This document shows positions 1-7,693 of a stretch of DNA of 48,736 nt, piece after piece. Where the stretch lies: the NCBI GenBank assembly GCA_001544595.2, contig FCOH02000036.1, positions 1-48,736 on the forward strand, given 5' to 3'. The position numbers and the translations under genes were made by a program. The notes beneath the pieces are model-generated. The model was not told where the DNA came from, made no database searches, and saw only the letters and a program-made list of their open reading frames with translations. The number at the start of each line of letters is the position of its first letter. Positions within the stretch are counted from its first letter, which is position 1. The stretch is from Caballeronia peredens. Lineage in GTDB: Bacteria; Pseudomonadota; Gammaproteobacteria; Burkholderiales; Burkholderiaceae.

Positions 1-7
1 TTTGGTT

Positions 8-55
8 ACTTTCTTTGCAGCAGCAAAGAAAGTGACTGCCGCCCCGCACAGGGGC
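8..55. repeat. Tandem hairpin intergenic element
   Basis: Two adjacent hairpins are visible. Positions 8-18 (ACTTTCTTTGC) pair perfectly with 23-33 around a 4-nt loop, and 41-45 (GCCCC) pair with 51-55. The combination of a TTTCTTTGC/GCAAAGAAA hairpin followed by GCCGCCCCGCACAGGGGC looks like an intergenic element I recall as common in Burkholderia-group genomes. That family assignment is from memory. It may be a REP-like element or part of a transcript end. It may extend left of the window. The rest of 1-132 shows no gene. Confidence 0.5.
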
Positions 56-132
56 AGTGCTAATAGACCGACGCGAATTCAGAATTTAACGAAAGAACAA
101 AAACACGAACGACAAAGCAAAAGCAAAAAACC

Positions 133-166
133 AAAAAAAAAGCGCCGCAGGCATCCCCCACGGCGC
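133..166 (-). terminator. Intrinsic terminator of the substrate-binding protein gene
   Basis: On the minus strand GCGCCG (166-161) pairs with CGGCGC (147-142) and is followed by nine T residues (141-133). This is a standard Rho-independent terminator about 45 nt past the stop codon at 210-212. It ends the long minus-strand run of betaine genes. Confidence 0.75.
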
Positions 167-182
167 ACAGCGTTGCCCAACG

Positions 183-208
183 CCCAAAACCCCAAAACCC
201 CAAAACCC
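183..208 (-). other. G-quadruplex-forming run in the 3' untranslated region
   Basis: On the minus strand there are four G tracts of 3, 4, 4 and 3 G, each separated by TTTT. The run starts one nucleotide after the TAA stop (210-212) of the upstream gene. A fifth GGG lies just beyond it, at 175-177. The pattern satisfies the usual G3+N1-7 quadruplex rule and would be present in the mRNA, ahead of the terminator at 133-166. Formation in the cell is inference. Confidence 0.7.
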
Positions 209-209
209 T

Positions 210-1064
210 TTACTTAACCCACGAATCCACGCGATCACTATGAGCGCCGATCCACGCATCGGCGGCGGCCTGCGGCTTCTCGCCATTCTGCGTCGCGAGC
301 ATCACGCTATCGATCTCGCCCGGTTTCCACTGAAACTTCTTGAGAAACGCCACCACCGGCGGTGCCTTCTTCTCGAGTTCGGGATTCACCACGCTATCCA
401 CATGCTCGGCCTCGCCGAAAACCTTCTTCGGATCCTCGAGGAACTTGAGCTTGTACTTCGCGAACATCCAGTGCGGCTTCCAGCCCGTCACGATGATCGG
501 CTTGTTGGCCGCTTCCGAACGCGCCAGTTCCGCCGTCATCGCCGAACCCGAGCTCGGCAGCAGCTTGTAATCGAGGTTGTAGGCCTTGATCGCCTCGCTC
601 GTCTTCTGCATCACGCCCGCGCCCGCATCGATGCCCACGATGCGCGAATCGAACTCCGCCTTCTTCGCTTCGAGATCCGACAAGCTGTTGACGTCCACAT
701 TCTCCGGCACGATCAAGCCGATCTTCGCGTCCTGAAAGTTCGGCCCGAGATTCACGACCTTCGCCTTGAAGTTGTTCCAGTACGCGCCGTGCGTGACCGG
801 CAGCCAAGCAGACAGCGTCGCGTCCAGATCGCCGCGCGCGACGCCCTGCCACATCACGCCCGCAGCAACCGGCACGAGCTGCACCGGATAGCCCAGCTTC
901 TTCTCGATGATGCGCGCAGCCACATTCGACGTCGCCACGCTGTCGTCCCAACCCTCCACATAACCGATCTTGATGGTCGGCTTATCCGCGGCGTTTGCCC
1001 CAAGGCTCGCGGCCAGCGCGGCGGACATCGCCCCAAGTACAAGCGCTCTTCTCATCGGTTTCAT
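210..1064 (-). CDS. Betaine/choline-type ABC transporter substrate-binding protein (orphan)
   Basis: This is a 284-residue periplasmic binding protein of the OpuAC/ProX class. The N-terminus MKPMRRALVLGAMSAALAA followed by ANA-A is a clear signal peptide, and the mature part opens with KPTIKIGYVEGWDDSVA, typical of quaternary-amine binders. I chose the Met at 1064 because it starts the signal peptide and is preceded by GGGGAAACC; longer in-frame starts add an unlikely leader. No permease or ATPase gene lies beside it. By analogy with the Pseudomonas CbcVW core transporter, which accepts several binding proteins, it may dock onto the ChoVW proteins encoded at 43012-45085; that is inference. 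It lies downstream of gbcAB, so glycine betaine or a related methylamine is the likely ligand. A direct-repeat operator candidate sits at 1141-1166 and a terminator at 133-166. Confidence 0.85.
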   Translation of the reverse strand: MKPMRRALVLGAMSAALAASLGANAADKPTIKIGYVEGWDDSVATSNVAARIIEKKLGYPVQLVPVAAGVMWQGVARGDLDATLSAWLPVTHGAYWNNFKAKVVNLGPNFQDAKIGLIVPENVDVNSLSDLEAKKAEFDSRIVGIDAGAGVMQKTSEAIKAYNLDYKLLPSSGSAMTAELARSEAANKPIIVTGWKPHWMFAKYKLKFLEDPKKVFGEAEHVDSVVNPELEKKAPPVVAFLKKFQWKPGEIDSVMLATQNGEKPQAAADAWIGAHSDRVDSWVK

Positions 1065-1140
1065 TTGGTTTCCCCTTAGCGGCCCCACGCCGTGTAGCGA
1101 ACAGAATCTCCAGCCAGAATTGGCCCGTAACGCACTTTTC

Positions 1141-1166
1141 CGACACTCAGTTGTCAAGAAACGACG
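1141..1166 (-). promoter_or_regulatory. Candidate GbdR-type direct-repeat operator
   Basis: The plus strand reads CGACA, 16 nt, CGACG; on the minus strand this is CGTCG-N16-TGTCG. It lies 77 nt upstream of the start codon at 1064. The same half-sites with the same spacing occur upstream of fdhA (15997-16022) and choV (45171-45196). Paired direct repeats about two helical turns apart suit an AraC-family activator. Assignment to GbdR is inference. Confidence 0.45.
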
Positions 1167-1193
1167 CAGCCCGATCAGGGTCGCCCGAGGACT

Positions 1194-2411
1194 TCACTTG
1201 TCGACGACGAGATCGCTCAACGGCTTGCTGCAACACAGCAGCACCAAGCCCTGATCGATTTCGCGCTGACGAATGCCACCCGCATGTTTCATGCTCACTT
1301 CGCCCGACACGAGCTTCACCTTGCACGTTCCGCACATGCCCTGCGTACATGACGACGGCAAGCGCACGCCCGCCTTCTTCGCGGCATCGAGCACATGTTC
1401 GCCGCTGCCGCACTCGATATCGCGCCGGCTCTTCGCGAAGTTCACCTTGAACTTCGTCTCGACAGGCGCAGGCTCGATCGACTCCACAGGCGCAGGTTCG
1501 AAGCCCGTCGCTTGCTCGCGCGCTTCGACGAAATCCGTGTGCGTCGCGAGCGCATCGGCGACATGTGCCGTCGTCAGTTCGGCCGCGACTTCCTCGACGA
1601 CGCCGAACGTAAAGCTTTCCTCGTGATAATGCTTGCGATCGAAACCGCCTTCGTCGAGCAGATCGCGCACCGCTTTCATGTACGGCGCCGGGCCGCATGT
1701 AAAGATCTCGCGCTCCAGAAAATCCGGCGCGATCAGCTTGAGCAGCGGCAGGCTCAGAAAGCCCGTCACGCCCGGCCAGTTGGTGCGTGTACCCACGCGC
1801 TCGCACACGAACGCCGTGCGGAAATTGTTCTGATTCGACGCGATCAGATCCAGCTCGCGCGCGAAGATGATGTCGTCCGGCGTGCGCGCGCTGTGCACGA
1901 ACACGATATCCGCATCTTCGCCGAGTTCGTGATGCGCGCGGCTCATCGACATCAGCGGCGTCACGCCCGAGCCTGCCGACAGGAACAGGAACTTGCGCGC
2001 CGGATGACGCGCGCAGGTGAACTCGCCCGACGGCCCGAGCACGCGCACGTTCGTTCCGGCGACCACGTTCTCGTGCAGCCAGTTCGACACCTTGCCGCCC
2101 GGCACACGCTTCACGGTGATGGAGATCGTGTGCGGCCGCGTAGGCGACGAGGAAATCGTGTAGCAGCGGTTAATCTGCTCGCCGTCGATATCGAGTTCGA
2201 GCGTGATGAACTGCCCCGGCTCGAAGACGAACGTGCGTTCGCCCGGCGCCTTGAAGAAGAAACTCTTGACGTCGTGCGTTTCCTGCCGGACGTGGCAACA
2301 GACGAGCGTCTCGTCGGTGTCGCAGTCCCAGCGCCCGGGCAGCGCCCCCCAGAATTGAGGCCGGGTGACACGGCTTTCGGTCGGCTCGAACGTGGCCTGA
2401 TCGCGCATCAT
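1194..2411 (-). CDS. gbcB: Glycine betaine monooxygenase reductase subunit
   Basis: This 405-residue protein is the electron-transfer partner of GbcA. It passes electrons from NAD(P)H through FAD and a [2Fe-2S] cluster to the Rieske oxygenase that demethylates glycine betaine. The N-terminal two thirds is a ferredoxin-NADP reductase-type module, with the flavin motif RCYTISSSP and the nucleotide-binding stretch FLSAGSGVTPLMSM. The last 90 residues form a plant-type [2Fe-2S] domain, with CTQGMCGTCK and a fourth Cys in LLCCSKP. The start at MMRDQATFEP fits the family length. It lies 33 nt downstream of gbcA and is probably co-transcribed with it. The pairing with GbcA makes the function clear. 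Confidence 0.93.
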   Translation of the reverse strand: MMRDQATFEPTESRVTRPQFWGALPGRWDCDTDETLVCCHVRQETHDVKSFFFKAPGERTFVFEPGQFITLELDIDGEQINRCYTISSSPTRPHTISITVKRVPGGKVSNWLHENVVAGTNVRVLGPSGEFTCARHPARKFLFLSAGSGVTPLMSMSRAHHELGEDADIVFVHSARTPDDIIFARELDLIASNQNNFRTAFVCERVGTRTNWPGVTGFLSLPLLKLIAPDFLEREIFTCGPAPYMKAVRDLLDEGGFDRKHYHEESFTFGVVEEVAAELTTAHVADALATHTDFVEAREQATGFEPAPVESIEPAPVETKFKVNFAKSRRDIECGSGEHVLDAAKKAGVRLPSSCTQGMCGTCKVKLVSGEVSMKHAGGIRQREIDQGLVLLCCSKPLSDLVVDK

Positions 2412-2444
2412 GTTCTGCTCCTGCTCACTGCTGTTCGAACGCGC

Positions 2445-3743
2445 TTAGCGCATGAAGGAAACGACTTTCTCGCCGCGCGTGGTATCGACGCCCTGCTCCG
2501 GCGTGTTCGCGTGATCGGCAAGGCGGCCCATGTACCACTCGCAGAATTTCTCGACGAGTCCTTCCGTGAACGGCGAATACGGACCCGGCTCATACGCGTT
2601 GCTCGCGACGCCGAGTTGCGAATACTCGACGAGCGTGCGGTCCTGATCGTTCGTCGCGCGCCACACGGCGGTGAGATTATCGACGTCGTAATCGATGCCT
2701 TCGCGCGCGTCCTTGTGCACGAGCCATTTCGTGCGCACGAGCGTTTCGCCCGCCGAAAGCGGAATCACGGAGAACGTCACGATGTGATCGCTCATGAAGT
2801 GATGCCACGAGTTCGGCTGCGTCCAGAACGACAGCCCGCCCAGGTCCGCGCGCTCGAAGCCGCCGAGCAGTTTCTTCGACGCGACTCTCGCGTCGAGCGT
2901 CTGCGATTCGCCGTCGCGATCGAGCGGCAGGCGCTGCGTGCGAAAGCCCGTCACGAGATCGGCGAGACGCTCGATTTCCGCGGACGGCAGGCACATCGCT
3001 TCCCATTGTTTCGCGCGCTCCGCGACGGTGCGCTCGAACGCGGCCATGCCTTCTTCGTTGGCGGGCGAACGCTGATAGCCGAAGCCGTATTCATAGAGCG
3101 AAATGGTCAGCTCCGGATGATTCGCGACGCAGTGATAGCACTCGCGATTGTTCTCCATCGTGAGCTTCCAGTTGCCCTTTTCGACGATATCGATACTCGC
3201 CGCGATCTTCGTGTCCTTCAGGCCGTGCGGCAGCAGATACGGCTCCATGGCCGCGCGCATCACGGCGAAGTCGGCAGGCGGCTCGTCCGCGAGACAGACG
3301 AAGATGAGGCCCGCGAGATTCTGCACGTGCACTTTCTTCAGACTGTGCTTGCAGCGGTCGAACTGGTCGCCCATGTGCTCGGCGAACATCAGATCGCCGT
3401 TCAAGTTGTAGGTCCAGCTGTGATACGGGCACACGATATTGCCGAGCGATCCCTTCTCCTGGTTGCACAGGCGCGCGCCGCGATGGCGGCACACGTTGTA
3501 GAAGGCGCGGATTTCCATGTCGTCGTCGCGTACGATCAGGATCGAATCGTTGCCGATTTCGACCGTCGTGTAATCGCCCGGCTCGGGAATGTCCGGCTCG
3601 ACGGCAACCTGAATCCAGGTCTTGCGGAAAATCGCATCGAGGTCGAGCGCGTGGATTTCCTCGCTCGTGTAGAACGGCGCCTCGAGCGTATGGCCCTTTT
3701 TGCGGCGTTCGATCATTGCGCGAACGTCTGCCGAAACTTTCAT
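2445..3743 (-). CDS. gbcA: Glycine betaine monooxygenase, Rieske oxygenase subunit
   Basis: This 432-residue Rieske non-heme iron oxygenase converts glycine betaine to dimethylglycine and formaldehyde. The Rieske [2Fe-2S] ligands are visible as CRHRGARLC (Cys85, His87) and CPYHSW (Cys105, His108). The catalytic iron histidines lie in NRECYHCVANHPEL (His204, His209). The start MKVSADVRAM gives the normal family length. It follows etfB after 95 nt, which contain a small hairpin, and precedes gbcB. It may therefore have its own promoter or be read through from the dgc/etf genes. No YGTCG direct repeat was found just upstream. Confidence 0.95.
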   Translation of the reverse strand: MKVSADVRAMIERRKKGHTLEAPFYTSEEIHALDLDAIFRKTWIQVAVEPDIPEPGDYTTVEIGNDSILIVRDDDMEIRAFYNVCRHRGARLCNQEKGSLGNIVCPYHSWTYNLNGDLMFAEHMGDQFDRCKHSLKKVHVQNLAGLIFVCLADEPPADFAVMRAAMEPYLLPHGLKDTKIAASIDIVEKGNWKLTMENNRECYHCVANHPELTISLYEYGFGYQRSPANEEGMAAFERTVAERAKQWEAMCLPSAEIERLADLVTGFRTQRLPLDRDGESQTLDARVASKKLLGGFERADLGGLSFWTQPNSWHHFMSDHIVTFSVIPLSAGETLVRTKWLVHKDAREGIDYDVDNLTAVWRATNDQDRTLVEYSQLGVASNAYEPGPYSPFTEGLVEKFCEWYMGRLADHANTPEQGVDTTRGEKVVSFMR

Positions 3744-3820
3744 CGTGTGCTCCGTTGTGCGTCACGTCTGGTGCCCCGCCAAACACCTTTGAACGCGGGC
3801 TGCTGCTTTTGTATCGGTGT

Positions 3821-3835
3821 CCGGCCTCGCGCCGG
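3821..3835 (-). other. Small hairpin between etfB and gbcA
   Basis: On the minus strand CCGGC-GCGAG-GCCGG begins three nucleotides after the etfB stop (3839-3841). There is no T tract, so it is not a standard terminator. It could be an attenuator or an mRNA-processing or stability element that sets gbcAB expression apart from the dgc-etf genes. The rest of the 95-nt gap shows nothing clear. Confidence 0.35.
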
Positions 3836-3838
3836 AAA

Positions 3839-4597
3839 TCAGTAATCGACGAGTTGATGCTCGCGCAAATACGCGAGGATCACTTGTGCTTTTTCGACGG
3901 AACTCCCTTCAATTACGACGCTGCCGCCACGGCTCTCGGTCGTGGTCGCGCCGAGCATGCGCGCGTGGCCCGAACGCTTCTCGGGTGCGGCGAGTTTCTT
4001 CGGCTTCGCGCTCACCGCGCCGAGCGTCCACGCGGCGCGTTCCTTGTCGGCGGGTGCGTTCGCCGCGACCGGCGCGACGTGGCCCTCGCGCATGCGTGCA
4101 TAGGCATAACGCGGCGCAGCATTGGCGAGCGGATGCACGGCGACGAGCGCGGGCAGCGGCGCACGCACGCGGCGGCGCAAGCCTTTCGGCATGAACTGGC
4201 GCACTTCCACGCCGTCTTTCGTCACGTTCACATCGACGGCCGCGCCGACCAGCGGCAGGTTCAGCGCATCCGCGAGCTTGTAGGGCAGCGTGCCGCTGTC
4301 GAATGCGCCTTCCGCGCGCGTGCCGGTCAGCACGAGGTCGTAGCCCGCGAGTCGTTGCGCCAGCGCCGCGCAGGCATCGCCTTGCGTGTTGAGCACTTCC
4401 ACTTTCGGCGCGCCGAGCGCGAGATATTCGGCGAGCGCGGGATTGGCCGGATCGCCTGCGTGCAGCACGTCGAGCTGCGCGTGCTGCGCGCGGGCGATGT
4501 CGACGGCGATCGTCAGCGCGGCGGCATCGTTGCGGCTGTAGCGCGCGCTGCCACTCACCGGATGACGCCCGGTGGACACGAGTACGGCGATTTTCAT
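3839..4597 (-). CDS. etfB: Electron transfer flavoprotein subunit beta, dimethylglycine operon
   Basis: This 252-residue ETF beta-type protein forms a heterodimer with the product of the overlapping upstream gene. It carries electrons from dimethylglycine demethylation by DgcAB. Family marks are the N-terminus MKIAVLVSTGRHPVSGSARY, the AEYLALGA stretch and the YDLVLTGTRAEG segment followed by LPYKLADALNLP. The ATG at 4597 overlaps the stop of etfA by 4 nt (ATGA), which fixes the start and implies translational coupling. It is a catabolic paralogue, diverged from housekeeping EtfB. The tail is rather poorly conserved in look. Confidence in the ETF fold and operon role is high; the exact electron donor is from the known Pseudomonas pathway. 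Confidence 0.88.
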   Translation of the reverse strand: MKIAVLVSTGRHPVSGSARYSRNDAAALTIAVDIARAQHAQLDVLHAGDPANPALAEYLALGAPKVEVLNTQGDACAALAQRLAGYDLVLTGTRAEGAFDSGTLPYKLADALNLPLVGAAVDVNVTKDGVEVRQFMPKGLRRRVRAPLPALVAVHPLANAAPRYAYARMREGHVAPVAANAPADKERAAWTLGAVSAKPKKLAAPEKRSGHARMLGATTTESRGGSVVIEGSSVEKAQVILAYLREHQLVDY

Positions 4598-5757
4598 GCG
4601 GCCACTCCTTCGGCGACGGGCGCACTCTGCACGATCGATGCGCCGTTCGCGCGCGAGGCGCGCGCGGCAGCGGCGGCATCGGTCAATGCCCTGATGGTTT
4701 CCTGCGTGTCCGCGACGATCGTCAGATTCGCGCGCTTGGCGATCGGCGCGCTGGCGTCGAGATTGACGGCGATCACATGACGGCAATCCTTGATCCCCTG
4801 CAAGTGCTGCACGGCCCCCGAAATGCCGAACGCGATATACACGCTCGCCTCGACGGTCTTGCCCGTCGCGCCGATCTGCTTGTCGCGCGTGAACTTGCCG
4901 TCGTCGACGGCGACACGGCTCGCGCCGATCGCCGCACCCAGCGTAGCCGCGAGCGTCTCGAACGCGGCGATGTCCGACACGCCGTTGCCCGCCGACACGA
5001 TGAAGTCCGCTTCCTCCAGCGCGACCTGCGCCGCGTCCATTTCTTCGATGCCGAGATCGACATATGCACTGACCTTTGCGGCAGGCACGATCCCGTCCGC
5101 GCTCAGCGCTTCGCCGGCGCCGACGAACGGCAGCTTCGCATCGACGGCGTTCGCGGCGAGCAGCACCACATCGGGCAAGGCGCGGGATGCGAACGCGCGG
5201 CCCGCATGCGCATAGGACGCGACATGCGCGTGATCCAGCTCGACGACCTGCGTCGCAATCGACGCATCGGCACGCGCGGCGTAGCGGCGGCCGAGATCGC
5301 CGTCGCCGGTTGCGTTGTCCGGCATGAAGACATGCGCCGGCGTGAACGCCGAAACGCACGCGGTGAGCGCACGCACTTCTTCATCGGGTGCGTAGTTGCG
5401 CCGGTCGAACGCGGGCAATTCGATGAAACGGTCCGCGCCCAATGCAGCCGCATCGTCCTTGAACTCGCCGAACGCGATCAGCACGACTTCGGTGGCGTCA
5501 TCGGCGAGAAGAGCGGCGGCGGCCAGCGCCTGACGCGCGTGGTCGTCGAGCGCGCCGCGATCCGTATGCGCCGCGACGAGCAGCGCGCGCGTCGCGGGCG
5601 CAGTCGTCCGGCGCGGCTTCGTCGCTTCTTTATGACCGCCGTGCGCGAAGTCCAGCACGACGCCATTGCCGACTTCGCCGAGCGTGATGCGCTTGAGCCC
5701 GTCCGCCGTGATGATGAACGGCCGGCGCGGATCGATACGTTTGATGTTGTCGTTCAT
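4594..5757 (-). CDS. etfA: Electron transfer flavoprotein subunit alpha, dimethylglycine operon
   Basis: This 387-residue ETF alpha-type protein binds FAD in its C-terminal half. The FAD-binding core is seen in ADFIVSAGNGVSD, followed by GASRVAVDDGKFTRDKQIGATGKTV and YIAFGISGAVQHLQGIKDC. About 50 extra residues precede the usual start of the family (MNDNIKRIDPRRPFIITADG), as seen in the catabolic ETFs linked to DgcAB. The start at 5757 lies only 4 nt after the dgcB stop; a longer open frame upstream lies inside dgcB and is rejected. It works with etfB as electron carrier between the demethylase and the respiratory chain. Confidence 0.9.
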   Translation of the reverse strand: MNDNIKRIDPRRPFIITADGLKRITLGEVGNGVVLDFAHGGHKEATKPRRTTAPATRALLVAAHTDRGALDDHARQALAAAALLADDATEVVLIAFGEFKDDAAALGADRFIELPAFDRRNYAPDEEVRALTACVSAFTPAHVFMPDNATGDGDLGRRYAARADASIATQVVELDHAHVASYAHAGRAFASRALPDVVLLAANAVDAKLPFVGAGEALSADGIVPAAKVSAYVDLGIEEMDAAQVALEEADFIVSAGNGVSDIAAFETLAATLGAAIGASRVAVDDGKFTRDKQIGATGKTVEASVYIAFGISGAVQHLQGIKDCRHVIAVNLDASAPIAKRANLTIVADTQETIRALTDAAAAARASRANGASIVQSAPVAEGVAA

Positions 5758-5761
5758 GGCA

Positions 5762-7678
5762 TCACTCCAGCGCGGCGGCGACGAGTTCCGCCACATCGAG
5801 CACTTCGGGACGCGGGCCGACCACGCCTTCCAGCATCGCGGTGCATTGCGGACAACCGACCGCGACCACTTCCGCGCCGACCGACTTCGCATCGGCGATG
5901 CGGATATCCGGAATGCGCTGCTTGCCGGGGATATCGGTCAGCGGCGCGCCGCCGCCACCGCCGCAGCAGCGCGCGCGCATGCCGTGACGTTCCATCTCGA
6001 CGACCTTGATGCCGATGGTCTTCAAGAGCTTGCGCGGCGCTTCGGTTTCGCCGTTGTAGCGGCCGAGATAACACGGATCGTGATACGTGACCTTCTTGTC
6101 GGCGAGCACGGCGGCGGCCTTCGGCGCGAGCTTGCCGTTCGCGACGAGTTCGGCCATGAACGCGGTGTGATGCTGCACTTCGTAATAGCCGCCGAGCGCG
6201 CGATATTCGTTGCGCAGGCTGTGCAGCACGTGCGGGTCCGTCGTGACGATGCGGCGGAACTGATACTGCGAGAGCGTCGCCATCAGCTTCGTCGCGCATT
6301 GCTGGAACGTGGCTTCGTCGCCGAGACGCCGCGCCGTGTCGCCGGTATCGGTTTCCACGCCGCCGAGCACCGCGTAATCGACGCCCGCCTTGTTCAACAC
6401 CTTCGCGAATGCGCGCAGCGTGCGCTGATAGCGCATGTCGAAGGCGCCTTCGCCTGCGATCAGCAACACATCGACGGGACGCCCCGGCTGCGCGACCTGC
6501 ACCTGCAGATCGACCGACCAGTCGTAACGCGCGCCGATGTCGTAGCCATTCTGGCTGCCCGTCTCGCGCAGATTCGCGAGCGTGATCGGACCTTTGCCCG
6601 GCACGTCGCCCTCGACCAGCGTCTGATTGCGGCGCATGTCGACGATCGCATCGACGTGCTCGATCAGCATCGGGCACTCCTGCACGCAAGCGCGGCACGT
6701 GGTGCACGACCAGATCGTGTCCGCTTCGATCATCTGCGAAATGAGCGGCTTGGCCGGACCGCCCGAATGTTTGCCGACCGGAATGCCGGGCGTCGGGCTG
6801 CCCGCGTATTGCGAGTCGGAGCCGCCGACCATGCCGACGACGAGATCCTGAATCAGCTTCTTGGGATTGAGCGGCTGACCGGATGCGAACGCGGGGCATG
6901 CGGCTTCGCACTTGCCGCACTGCACGCAGGCGTCGAAGCTCAGCAACTGATTCCAGCGGAACTCGACCGGCTTGCCGACACCGTATTCCTTCGCATCGAG
7001 CACGGGCCTCTTGAGCGCCGTGGGCGGCACCACGTCATGCTCGTGCTGGCGCTTCGCCTGAAAGCGCTCCTGGCGCGGATGAAACGCGAGATGCAGCAGG
7101 CCCGCCATCGCATGCTTCATCGGGCCGCCTTGCGCCGCGCCGAAGGTCATCGTGTACGCGCCCGCCGCGATCAGCAACGCGACGATGATCGCAAGCGCAC
7201 CCGACATCCACGATGCCGGCAGCAGCATGAACAACGCGAGGCCGAGCGCGAACGAACCGAGCAGAAGCGGCAGGCTGTCCCACGGTCCGTGCGAGAGACG
7301 CGCGGGCACATCCTTCGCGCGACGGCGCCGCCACACGAACACCGCGCCGACCAGCATGACGATGGCCGCGAGGAAGATGAGCCGGTCGAGCCACGGCGAG
7401 TAGATGGCGAGACCGTAATTGAGGAAGACGAGCGCCATTGCGAGAATGGCGCCGCCGGCGGTCGCAACGTGCGTCTTCGCGACATACGGATCGCGCGCGA
7501 CGACATGATGCAGGTCCACGAAATAGCGTTTCGGGATGGTGAGCAGATTCGCCCATCCGTATGCGCCCGTCGCCGTTGCGCGGCCTTCGCGCCAGTAAGC
7601 CGCGCGCTTCGCCAGGGCGAACGCGAGGCCCGCCATCGAAAGCCACAGCAGCGCGGTGATGACAAACACGGGGTTCAT
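5762..7678 (-). CDS. dgcB: Dimethylglycine demethylation protein DgcB, membrane Fe-S oxidoreductase
   Basis: This is a 638-residue membrane Fe-S protein. Hydrophobic segments lie near residues 5-22, 76-94, 100-117, 136-155 and 160-178. Two [4Fe-4S] motifs follow (Cys251/254/257/261 in CVQCGKCEAACP; Cys325/328/331/335 in CTTCRACVQECP). The C-terminal part carries the two CCG-type motifs of heterodisulfide-reductase-like proteins (PCYLGRYNG...CCGGGGGAPLTD and VGCPQC). In Pseudomonas DgcB is required with DgcA for dimethylglycine demethylation to sarcosine; electrons probably pass from DgcA/ETF to quinones. The gene sits between dgcA (15 nt) and etfA (4 nt) in one transcription unit. Confidence 0.92.
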   Translation of the reverse strand: MNPVFVITALLWLSMAGLAFALAKRAAYWREGRATATGAYGWANLLTIPKRYFVDLHHVVARDPYVAKTHVATAGGAILAMALVFLNYGLAIYSPWLDRLIFLAAIVMLVGAVFVWRRRRAKDVPARLSHGPWDSLPLLLGSFALGLALFMLLPASWMSGALAIIVALLIAAGAYTMTFGAAQGGPMKHAMAGLLHLAFHPRQERFQAKRQHEHDVVPPTALKRPVLDAKEYGVGKPVEFRWNQLLSFDACVQCGKCEAACPAFASGQPLNPKKLIQDLVVGMVGGSDSQYAGSPTPGIPVGKHSGGPAKPLISQMIEADTIWSCTTCRACVQECPMLIEHVDAIVDMRRNQTLVEGDVPGKGPITLANLRETGSQNGYDIGARYDWSVDLQVQVAQPGRPVDVLLIAGEGAFDMRYQRTLRAFAKVLNKAGVDYAVLGGVETDTGDTARRLGDEATFQQCATKLMATLSQYQFRRIVTTDPHVLHSLRNEYRALGGYYEVQHHTAFMAELVANGKLAPKAAAVLADKKVTYHDPCYLGRYNGETEAPRKLLKTIGIKVVEMERHGMRARCCGGGGGAPLTDIPGKQRIPDIRIADAKSVGAEVVAVGCPQCTAMLEGVVGPRPEVLDVAELVAAALE

Positions 7679-7693
7679 CGTCGAATACCCTCG

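Noticed and set aside
2..217. 71-codon plus-strand frame at the left edge
   Set aside because: Lys/Pro-rich translation of the hairpin, terminator and C4A4 run; no sign of a real gene.
1395..3845. 816-codon plus-strand frame opposite gbcB and gbcA
   Set aside because: Arg/His/Ala-rich product typical of antisense frames in GC-rich genes; both genes on the other strand are well recognised. The same applies to the long plus-strand frames opposite dgcA, dgcB and soxA.
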